Shown here: positions 1 through 7,268 of the stretch, one piece after another
Position numbering within the stretch: position 1 is the first letter of the stretch
Layout of the letters: the number at the start of each line of letters is the position of its first letter
From: Pseudomonas oryzihabitans
GTDB lineage: Bacteria; Pseudomonadota; Gammaproteobacteria; Pseudomonadales; Pseudomonadaceae
DNA: 64,000 nt
Reading direction: 5' to 3'
NCBI RefSeq assembly: GCF_001518815.1
Contig: NZ_CP013987.1
Span: 4,486,501-4,550,500, forward strand
Notes under the pieces: model-generated
What the model was told of the DNA's origin: nothing
Database searches by the model: none
The model's input: the letters and a program-made list of their open reading frames with translations, nothing else
Position numbers and translations under genes: made by a program

Positions 1-791
1 TGGAAGTTCACCACCACGAAGTGGCGACCGCTGGCCAGAACGAGATCGGTGTGCAGTTCAACACCCTGGTCAAGAAGGCCGACGAGACCCAGACCCTGAA
101 GTACGTCGTGCACAACGTGGCCGATGCCTACGGCAAGACCGCCACCTTCATGCCCAAGCCCCTGTACGGCGACAACGGCTCCGGCATGCACGTGCACATG
201 TCCATCTCCAAGGATGGCAAGAACACCTTCGCTGGCGAAGGCTATGCCGGCCTGTCCGACACCGCCCTGTATTTCATCGGCGGCATCATCAAGCACGGCA
301 AGGCGCTGAACGGTTTCACCAACCCGTCCACCAACAGCTACAAGCGTCTGGTGCCCGGCTTCGAAGCACCGGTCATGCTGGCCTACTCGGCCCGTAACCG
401 TTCCGCCTCCATCCGTATCCCCTATGTGTCGAGCCCGAAAGCCCGCCGCATCGAAGCCCGCTTCCCGGATCCGGCTGCCAACCCCTACCTGTGCTTTGCC
501 GCCCTGCTGATGGCCGGCCTGGACGGTATCCAGAACAAGATCCACCCCGGCGATGCCGCCGACAAGAACCTGTACGATCTGCCGCCGGAAGAAGGCAAGA
601 AGATCCCGCAGGTCTGCGGCAGCCTGAAGGAAGCCCTGGAAGCCCTGGACGCCGGTCGTGCGTTCCTGACCAAGGGCGGCGTCTTCACCGACGAGTTCAT
701 CGATGCCTACATCGAGCTGAAGTCCGAGGAAGAGATCAAGGTGCGTACCTTCGTGCACCCGCTGGAATACGATCTGTACTACAGCGTCTGA
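1..791 (+). CDS. glnA: Glutamine synthetase type I, C-terminal part (5' end outside window)
   Basis: Makes glutamine from glutamate, ammonia and ATP; the central nitrogen-assimilation enzyme in the cytoplasm, working as a dodecamer. The reading frame is open from the first base (codons start at base 3), so the gene is cut by the window edge; about 262 of roughly 469 residues are visible. Seen: the catalytic-core segment [14 protein letters not shown], the NRSASIRIP segment that helps bind substrate, and NLYDLPPEE, whose tyrosine (codon 573-575) is the adenylylation site known for type I enzymes. Adenylylation control is therefore expected. It is followed by a clear terminator and lies in the same block as ntrBC, which controls glnA in this group. 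Identification is certain; start and promoter are not visible. Confidence 0.98.
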   Translation, partial: EVHHHEVATAGQNEIGVQFNTLVKKADETQTLKYVVHNVADAYGKTATFMPKPLYGDNGSGMHVHMSISKDGKNTFAGEGYAGLSDTALYFIGGIIKHGKALNGFTNPSTNSYKRLVPGFEAPVMLAYSARNRSASIRIPYVSSPKARRIEARFPDPAANPYLCFAALLMAGLDGIQNKIHPGDAADKNLYDLPPEEGKKIPQVCGSLKEALEALDAGRAFLTKGGVFTDEFIDAYIELKSEEEIKVRTFVHPLEYDLYYSV

Positions 792-809
792 TCCCGCTGC
801 GGTAAGCGA

Positions 810-837
810 AAGGCCTCCCTCGGGAGGCCTTTTCTTT
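810..837 (+). terminator. Rho-independent terminator of glnA
   Basis: A nine-base-pair GC-rich stem (AAGGCCTCC pairing with GGAGGCCTT, loop CTCG) followed by TTTTCTTT, 19 bases after the glnA stop. It separates glnA from the downstream DUF4124 pair. Confidence 0.9.
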
Positions 838-949
838 GCGCCACGAAAAGCCGTCGCGACCGACGCAGCGCCACGCACGCCAAGTTGCCTACCGGCGCAC
901 GCGGCGCGCCTGCTACCCTTGGTATCCATCGCCCGGCCGAGATCCTGCC

Positions 950-1468
950 ATGCCTCGCCTGCTTGCCTGCTGTCTGCTCTGCCTCGCCTGCTCCGCCCAG
1001 GCCGCGATCTACAAGTCGGTGGATGCCGAAGGCAACACGGTGTTCAGCGACCAGCCCTCGGCCAATGCCAAGCCCGTGCAGGTGGCGCCCACCAATACCG
1101 TGGACAATCCGCGACCGGCGCCGCCCATCCCCAATGCCCCCACGCCGTCGACACCCGCGGGCCCGGCCTTCAGCCGCCTGGAGGTCAATGTGCCCGACGA
1201 TGAGGCCATCCGCGCTAACAACGGTACCTTCTCGGTGGGCGTGTCCGTGGAGCCGGGCCTGGGCCCGGGGCAGTCGCTGCAACTGCTGGTGGATGGCGCG
1301 CCCTATGGCAGCCCCGGTCAGAGCACCCGCTTCGGCGTGGCCAACCTGGAGCGTGGTGAGCACCGCTTCGCCGCCCAGGTGCTGTCCGGCACGGGCGAGG
1401 TGATCCAGACCAGTGCCGAGAAGACCGTTACCGTGCAGCGCATCAGCGTCAACAGCCCGGCCCGCTGA
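950..1468 (+). CDS. DUF4124 domain-containing envelope protein (first of a tandem pair)
   Basis: A 172-residue protein of unknown function. The start at 950 gives a clean signal peptide (MPRLLACCLLCLACSAQAA), so export to the periplasm is likely. Directly after it comes the DUF4124 signature (IYKSVDAEGNTVFSDQP). The rest is proline-rich (about residues 40-75), then a beta-rich segment ending near the C-terminus. The frame stays open upstream to 836, but that part overlaps the glnA terminator and lacks a signal sequence. Its stop overlaps the start of the next gene, which has the same architecture, so the two are almost certainly one operon born from duplication. Function is not known; the location beside ntrB is typical of Pseudomonas. 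Confidence 0.85.
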   Translation: MPRLLACCLLCLACSAQAAIYKSVDAEGNTVFSDQPSANAKPVQVAPTNTVDNPRPAPPIPNAPTPSTPAGPAFSRLEVNVPDDEAIRANNGTFSVGVSVEPGLGPGQSLQLLVDGAPYGSPGQSTRFGVANLERGEHRFAAQVLSGTGEVIQTSAEKTVTVQRISVNSPAR

Positions 1469-2106
1469 TGCGTTCGCTCCTGACCCTGTTGCTGCTGTGC
1501 CTGCTGCTGCCTGCCCAGGCGGCGGTCTATAGCTACGTCGACAAGGAAGGCAATCGGGTCTACACCGATCAGCCGCCCAAGGGCGTGAAGGCTACGCCGG
1601 TGCCACTGAGCACGCCCAACAACCTCAACCAGCAGGGCCAGCCGACCCGCAAGCTGAGTCCGACTCCCACCGCGCCGGTGGCCAGGACGCCCAAGGCCGC
1701 GCCCTTCCGCTACCAGATGCTGCGCATCCTGGTACCCGAGCCCGACGCCACGGTGATCGATCAGCAAGGGCAGCTCATCGTCAGCCTGGTCAGCGAGCCG
1801 GAGCTGCAGCCGGGTCACAGCTACCGGCTGCTGGTGGATGACAGGGAAGCCGGCGTCGGGCGCAGTCCGGTGTTTCCCCTGGACAACCTGGATCGTGGCA
1901 CCCATAGCCTGGTGGCGGAGATCCTCGCCGCCGACGGCAATGTGCTGGAGCGTACGCCGGCCCAGCCCTTTCACCTGCGGCGTCCCTCCCTGGAGCAGAA
2001 GCGCCGCGCCCATCCCTGCACCGACAAGGATTGGGGCAAACGTCCGGAATGTCCGCTGGACATGAAACCGCCCGAAGCCAAGAAATCCTGGCTACCTTTC
2101 CTCTAG
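1468..2106 (+). CDS. DUF4124 domain-containing envelope protein (second of the pair)
   Basis: A 212-residue paralog of the preceding gene, starting in a TGATG overlap with its stop. It has a signal peptide (MRSLLTLLLLCLLLPAQA), the DUF4124 segment (VYSYVDKEGNRVYTDQPP), a proline/threonine-rich linker and a second beta-rich region (about residues 80-170). The C-terminal tail is basic with two cysteines, which could form a disulfide in the periplasm. Translational coupling with the upstream copy suggests equal amounts of both proteins. No catalytic motif is visible and I do not assign a function. It ends at a good intrinsic terminator. Confidence 0.85.
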   Translation: MRSLLTLLLLCLLLPAQAAVYSYVDKEGNRVYTDQPPKGVKATPVPLSTPNNLNQQGQPTRKLSPTPTAPVARTPKAAPFRYQMLRILVPEPDATVIDQQGQLIVSLVSEPELQPGHSYRLLVDDREAGVGRSPVFPLDNLDRGTHSLVAEILAADGNVLERTPAQPFHLRRPSLEQKRRAHPCTDKDWGKRPECPLDMKPPEAKKSWLPFL

Positions 2107-2129
2107 CGCACCTCTTTGGTGCGCTTTTT
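2106..2129 (+). terminator. Terminator of the DUF4124 pair
   Basis: GCGCACC pairs with GGTGCGC around a five-base loop, then TTTTTG. It starts on the last base of the stop codon and closes the operon before the ntrB promoter region. Confidence 0.88.
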
Positions 2130-2134
2130 GTCCA

Positions 2135-2151
2135 TGCACCATCTTGATACA
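2135..2151 (+). promoter_or_regulatory. Candidate NtrC binding site upstream of ntrB
   Basis: TGCACC-N5-GATACA matches the NtrC dyad consensus TGCACC-N5-GGTGCA with correct spacing and two mismatches in the second half. It is centred about 110 bases before the start predicted from the sigma-54 promoter at 2227-2243, a normal distance for an NtrC enhancer. Visual match only. Confidence 0.4.
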
Positions 2152-2226
2152 AATCCTGCAGGGACTACCGGCCCGCGCGGCGGCTGTTAGTGCACGTTGC
2201 AGGCATCTGCCCTAACTCGGGGCGTC

Positions 2227-2243
2227 TTGGTTTGCTTCTTGCA
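2227..2243 (+). promoter_or_regulatory. Candidate sigma-54 promoter of ntrB-ntrC
   Basis: TTGGTTTGCTTCTTGCA has GG and GC separated by exactly ten bases (GG at 2229-2230, GC at 2241-2242) and a perfect TTGCA -12 box; the -24 box is only partly conserved (TGG then TTTG). Predicted transcript start is near 2254, 24 bases before the ntrB ATG. It would make ntrBC autoregulated. Confidence 0.5.
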
Positions 2244-2277
2244 TTTTCCTATCGTCCCTATAGCGCTGTGGCCCCTC

Positions 2278-3342
2278 ATGCCTACCGACGTCATCCACCG
2301 GCTCCTGCTCGACAACCTCACGACCGCGGTCATCCTGCTCGATGCGGAGCTGCGTCTGGAGTACATGAATCCGGCGGCCGAGATGCTGTTGGCCATCAGC
2401 GGCCAGCGCAGCCACGGCCAGTTCATCAGCGAGTTGTTCACCGAGTCGCCCGAGGCCCTGCAGGCGCTGCGGCAGGCGGTCGATCATGCCCACCCCTTCA
2501 CCAAGCGCGAGGCGCTGCTGGTCTCCACCTCGGGCAACAGCCTCACGGTGGACTATGCGGTGACCCCCATCTTGGACCGCCACAACACCCTGCTGCTGCT
2601 GGAAGTCCATCCGCGCGATCGGCTGCTGCGCATCACCAAGGAGGAGGCACAGCTCTCCAAGCAGGAGACCACCAAGCTCCTAGTGCGCGGCCTGGCCCAC
2701 GAGATCAAGAATCCCCTGGGTGGCATCCGCGGCGCAGCCCAGTTACTGGCCCGCGAGCTGCCCGAAGAGTCACTCAAGGACTACACCAACGTCATCATCG
2801 AGGAAGCGGACCGGCTGCGGAATCTGGTCGACCGCATGCTCGGCTCCAACAAGCTGCCGAAGCTTTCCACCACCAACGTCCACGAGGTGCTCGAACGGGT
2901 CTGCAGCCTGGTGGAAGCGGAAAGCCAGGGGCTGATCAATCTGGTACGCGACTACGATCCGAGCATCCCCGACCTGATGATTGATCGGGAGCAGATGATC
3001 CAGGCAGTGCTCAACATCGTGCGCAACGCCATGCAGGCCATCTCCCAGCAGAATGAACTGCGCCTGGGCCGGGTGACCCTGAGAACCCGTACCCTGCGCC
3101 AGTTCACCATCGCCCATCACCGCCATCGCCTAGTGTGCAAGGTGGAGATCATCGACAACGGTCCGGGCATTCCCCAGGACCTGCAGGAAACCATCTTCTA
3201 TCCCATGGTCAGCGGTCGCCCCGACGGCACCGGCCTCGGGCTCGCCATCACCCAGAACATCATCACCCAGCATCAGGGGCTGATCGAGTGTGAAAGCCAT
3301 CCTGGCCACACCGCCTTCAGCATCTTCCTGCCGCTGGAATAA
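2278..3342 (+). CDS. ntrB: Nitrogen regulation sensor kinase NtrB (GlnL)
   Basis: Cytoplasmic histidine kinase/phosphatase that sets the phosphorylation of NtrC according to nitrogen status, via PII protein in this family. 354 residues from the chosen ATG at 2278; an in-frame GTG at 2197 exists but lies upstream of the candidate promoter start, and homologs begin near the LLLDNLTTA segment. Order: N-terminal PAS domain (about 10-120), phosphoacceptor histidine 141 in LAHEIKNPLGG, then the ATPase domain with the N box (NIVRNAMQAI), G1 box (DNGPGIP) and G2 box (GTGLGLAI). No transmembrane segment, as expected. It is followed 12 bases later by ntrC. Confidence 0.96.
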   Translation: MPTDVIHRLLLDNLTTAVILLDAELRLEYMNPAAEMLLAISGQRSHGQFISELFTESPEALQALRQAVDHAHPFTKREALLVSTSGNSLTVDYAVTPILDRHNTLLLLEVHPRDRLLRITKEEAQLSKQETTKLLVRGLAHEIKNPLGGIRGAAQLLARELPEESLKDYTNVIIEEADRLRNLVDRMLGSNKLPKLSTTNVHEVLERVCSLVEAESQGLINLVRDYDPSIPDLMIDREQMIQAVLNIVRNAMQAISQQNELRLGRVTLRTRTLRQFTIAHHRHRLVCKVEIIDNGPGIPQDLQETIFYPMVSGRPDGTGLGLAITQNIITQHQGLIECESHPGHTAFSIFLPLE

Positions 3343-3354
3343 CGAGGAGTACGC

Positions 3355-4785
<1,431 letters not shown>

Positions 4786-4800
4786 GGCTCTCTACCGAGC

Positions 4801-5787
4801 CGTAGGTTGGGCTGAGCGATAGCGAAGCCCAACGCTTTGTTTTGGCTTAGGGTAGGGTTAGGTTGCCCTCACTGATTATCGTGCTTTGCTGATGGCTCTT
4901 GTTTCGCCTGGCCGGCGACTCATTTTTCTTTGCTTGCGGATCGCCGCCCGGTGCAAAGAAAAGTAAGCAAAAGAAAGCACACCCCACGTTTCGGCCCTCC
5001 GTTTCGCTCCGGGTGATTCGCTTCGCTCACCCTTCGGGCCAGCCTGCGGCTGTTACTCCGCTTCGCTACGTTTCCCTCGCCCCGGCGCCGCTCCAGGGGC
5101 ACGGCACGAAGGGGCCTCCTGCCCCTCGCGCCTTGCTCGGCGTCCTGCCTCGCATTTCCCTCCACGACACCTATGCTCGACCTCACTGACGGGGACGGGC
5201 GCCAGCCTGAGAGTTAGGTATTTCCAGTATCTGTAGCGTGGAAAACCGCGCAGCGTTTTCCACTGGCGCGTAACGCCGATCCCTGTGGACAAGGCTTTGC
5301 CGTTGTCCACGCTACGGGTCACAGCTCTTCGTACTTCTTCAACCAACACTTTCAGGCTGGCGAATCGCCCCGTTCAGAAGGGTGAACGCCAGTGTCGTGG
5401 AGTGGGTCGAGCCGCAGGGATGTGGCGAGAGGTCCAGTGAGCCATGGACGGCCCATCTGGACCGACCCCGGAACGGCGCTGGCGTGAGCGAAGCTTAGCG
5501 AAGCGGAGTAACAGCCGCAGGCTGGCCCGAAGGGTGAGCGCAGCGAATTACCCGGAGCGCAGCGGAGGGCCGGATGATCGGGGCAAGCGTTTTTGCTTAC
5601 TTTTGTCCGGGACGCGTAGTCCGGGACGCGCAGCCGCGACTGAAAAAAGTGAGTCGCCCGGGTGGGCGAAACAAGAGGCACCCACAACACTCGGTAAACA
5701 GCCTTAGCACCTAGCACCTAGCACCTAGCTAGCACTGGCTTCACATTGTTGGGCTTCGGCGATGAAGCCGCCTCAACCCAACCTACG
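4801..5787. repeat. Composite non-coding repeat mosaic bounded by inverted REP-like units (copy A)
   Basis: Left border 4801-4833 is a REP-like hairpin unit (CGTAGGTTGGGCT then AAGCCCAAC); right border 5748-5787 is its inverted partner ending CCCAACCTACG. Inside, blocks recur as nested imperfect inverted repeats: a TTTCGCC/GGCGAAA-bounded, poly-T/A-containing block near 4909-4990 and again inverted near 5585-5685, and a central pair of hairpins at 5233-5263 and 5285-5315 with outer GTAGCGTGGA / TCCACGCTAC arms. A closely related copy in reverse orientation lies at 49014-49843. Short open frames in it are not credible genes. It fills most of the 1.3-kb gap after ntrC. Confidence 0.85.
5705..5725 (+). 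repeat. Three tandem copies of TAGCACC
   Basis: Three perfect seven-base copies followed by TAGC and TAGCACT. It lies 118-138 bases before the predicted sRNA start, where an NtrC enhancer would be expected, and each copy contains the GCACC half of the NtrC site. Whether this is a binding array or slippage is unknown. Confidence 0.6.
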
Positions 5788-5815
5788 AATCCTCCAAAAT
5801 CATCCAAGCCAAAAC

Positions 5816-5832
5816 TTGGCACACCTCCTGCA
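5816..5832 (+). promoter_or_regulatory. Candidate sigma-54 promoter of an NrsZ-like sRNA
   Basis: TTGGCACACCTCCTGCA: a perfect TGGCAC -24 box (GG at 5818-5819), exactly ten bases, then GC (5830-5831) in CTGCA. No protein gene follows in this direction before a strong terminator 70 bases later. Predicted transcript start near 5843. Confidence 0.65.
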
Positions 5833-5842
5833 ATATCCCAGG

Positions 5843-5935
5843 TAACTACCCTTTTGGGGACCTCGGTACAGGCAGGCTGGGGAATCCCCTCTTTTCTTCC
5901 TGAGGCCATCACTCACGGTGATGGCCTCTTTTTTT
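5843..5935 (+). ncRNA. nrsZ: Candidate nitrogen-regulated small RNA (NrsZ-like)
   Basis: Inferred from a sigma-54-type promoter immediately upstream and a strong intrinsic terminator at 5902-5935, with no open frame carrying a ribosome site between them. In P. aeruginosa, as I recall, the NtrBC/RpoN-dependent sRNA NrsZ is encoded just after ntrC and before the gene corresponding to the one at 6095-6652 here; the position matches. The predicted transcript is about 93 bases, shorter than the P. aeruginosa RNA as I remember it, and carries small stem-loops (GGGGAATCCCC near 5879) before the terminator. Identity rests on position and signals, not on a sequence comparison. Confidence 0.55.
5902..5935 (+). 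terminator. Strong Rho-independent terminator of the candidate sRNA
   Basis: An eleven-base-pair perfect stem (GAGGCCATCAC with GTGATGGCCTC, loop TCACG) followed by seven T. It acts on the + strand although the nearest upstream protein gene ends 1.1 kb earlier, which argues for a separate transcript. Confidence 0.92.
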
Positions 5936-6094
5936 CGCCCGCGAAAAGCTGCAAACCCCAGGCTAGAGCGCCTCCTGCTCTATAGCCAAGACAAGGGGAC
6001 TGGCAAAGGCAGCCGAAGCGTCAAGGCACCTCGGCGCTCCACCCCGTTCCGCTCTGGTGCAAACAGCCAGCCTCTTGCCTGATAACGGGGCATT

Positions 6095-6652
6095 TCAGGG
6101 CGTCAGCGGGACCTGGACGTGAAGCACCCAGTCCTCGCCTTCTTCCACGATTCGGTCGCTGGCCTGCAGCGCGCCGCCGACGCCTACCAGCAGCACCTTA
6201 AGGTCCTGCCCCTCCTGGCGTACCGTCCAGGAAAAGCTGCCGCCCGGACGCACCACCCGTCCCTGGCGTTCGCCACCGTCCCAGCGGGCCCGGGGCAGAC
6301 GCAGGCTGAGCGCGCCTTCGGGGCGATAGCGTTCGTAGAACAGCGAGCGATCGGCGGTGATCAGCAATTCGAAGCGGCCGGCTTCCTGGCGACTGTCTAC
6401 TCCCAGGATGACCGGGCGGCGGGCCTCGGCCGACCAGGGATCGGGATGGGTGCGCTGGTACACCAGTTGGCCGATGATCATGCCGAACAGGCCGGCACCC
6501 AGGGCCGCCGAGGCCAGCCAGAGCGTCAGGCGCTGGCGCTGGCTGCGCCATTCGGCCTTGAGCAGCTCGGGATCCTCCACCCGCGCCAGTTCGTCCCGGC
6601 GGGCGCGCTGTTCGCGCAACAGCCAGTCGAACAGCCGGCGCCAGAGGCTCAT
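6095..6652 (-). CDS. Conserved membrane-anchored protein of unknown function
   Basis: A 185-residue protein convergent with ntrC and the candidate sRNA. The start is taken at 6652 (MSLWRRLFDWLLREQRARR); the frame is open further upstream, but that part is antisense to trmL. Seen: a basic amphipathic N-terminus, one transmembrane segment at about residues 46-66 (LWLASAALGAGLFGMIIGQLVY), then a mostly beta-type domain of about 115 residues, probably periplasmic. Pseudomonas genomes carry a hypothetical gene at this place between ntrC and trmL; I recognise no domain and give no function. Its start lies about 70 bases from the trmL start, so the two are divergent. Confidence 0.8.
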   Translation of the reverse strand: MSLWRRLFDWLLREQRARRDELARVEDPELLKAEWRSQRQRLTLWLASAALGAGLFGMIIGQLVYQRTHPDPWSAEARRPVILGVDSRQEAGRFELLITADRSLFYERYRPEGALSLRLPRARWDGGERQGRVVRPGGSFSWTVRQEGQDLKVLLVGVGGALQASDRIVEEGEDWVLHVQVPLTP

Positions 6653-6724
6653 CGCCCTGCCTCGCTCGCGACGCCGCGTCGGCGGCGCAGTACCATAGGC
6701 GCTTTGCCAGGCGCCCTGCCCTTC

Positions 6725-7192
6725 ATGTTCGACATCATCCTCTACCAACCGGAAATTCCGCCCAATACCGGCAACGTCATTCGCCTGTGCGCCATCACTG
6801 GCTGCCGCCTGCATCTGATCGAGCCGCTGGGCTTCGCGCTGGACGACAAGAAATTGCGCCGCGCCGGCTTGGACTATCACGAGTGGTCCAGCGTGCGGAC
6901 CCATGCCAGCCTCGCGGCCTGTATAGCAGATTTGCAGCCGCCGCGACTGCTGGCCTTCACCACCAAGGCCAGCCACCCCTTCACCGAGATCGCCTATGCG
7001 CCGGGCGACGCCCTGCTGTTCGGCCCGGAAAGTCGTGGTCTGCCGGCCGAGGTGCTGGATTCCCTGCCGCCCGAACAACGGCTGCGCCTGCCCATGTTGC
7101 CCAACCGGCGCAGCCTCAACCTGTCCAACACCGTGGCCGTGGCCGTCTATGAAGGCTGGCGCCAGCTGGGCTTCGCTGCACCGCCTGGCTGA
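6725..7192 (+). CDS. trmL: tRNA (cytidine(34)/uridine(34)-2'-O)-methyltransferase TrmL
   Basis: SPOUT-class methyltransferase that 2'-O-methylates the wobble base of tRNA-Leu isoacceptors using SAM. 155 residues, the usual length. Seen: N-terminal LYQPEIPPNTGNVIR (conserved N-x2-R region), LIEPLGF, the FGPESRGLP loop and the C-terminal knot motif RSLNLSNTVAVAVYE. The start at 6725 matches the family N-terminus; the longer open frame upstream is antisense to the preceding gene. In P. aeruginosa secB follows this gene, as I recall; here a molybdopterin oxidoreductase does, so local synteny is broken. Confidence 0.95.
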   Translation: MFDIILYQPEIPPNTGNVIRLCAITGCRLHLIEPLGFALDDKKLRRAGLDYHEWSSVRTHASLAACIADLQPPRLLAFTTKASHPFTEIAYAPGDALLFGPESRGLPAEVLDSLPPEQRLRLPMLPNRRSLNLSNTVAVAVYEGWRQLGFAAPPG

Positions 7193-7268
7193 CCGCCAGA
7201 ACCTTACTGCCAGACGCGCCGTCCCATGACCTACAGGCACATCGCCAGACCGTCACACGAGGCGCATC

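Noticed and set aside
4899-5707. Several open frames of 80-120 codons on both strands in repeat copy A (for example 4899-5189 and 5444-5707)
   Set aside because: They lie in repeat DNA also found inverted at 49014-49843, have no ribosome sites, and translate into low-complexity basic peptides with no domain.
5746-5985. 79-codon + strand frame across the candidate sRNA
   Set aside because: It runs through the right repeat border, the sigma-54 promoter and the terminator hairpin with no ribosome site; the RNA interpretation explains the signals better.
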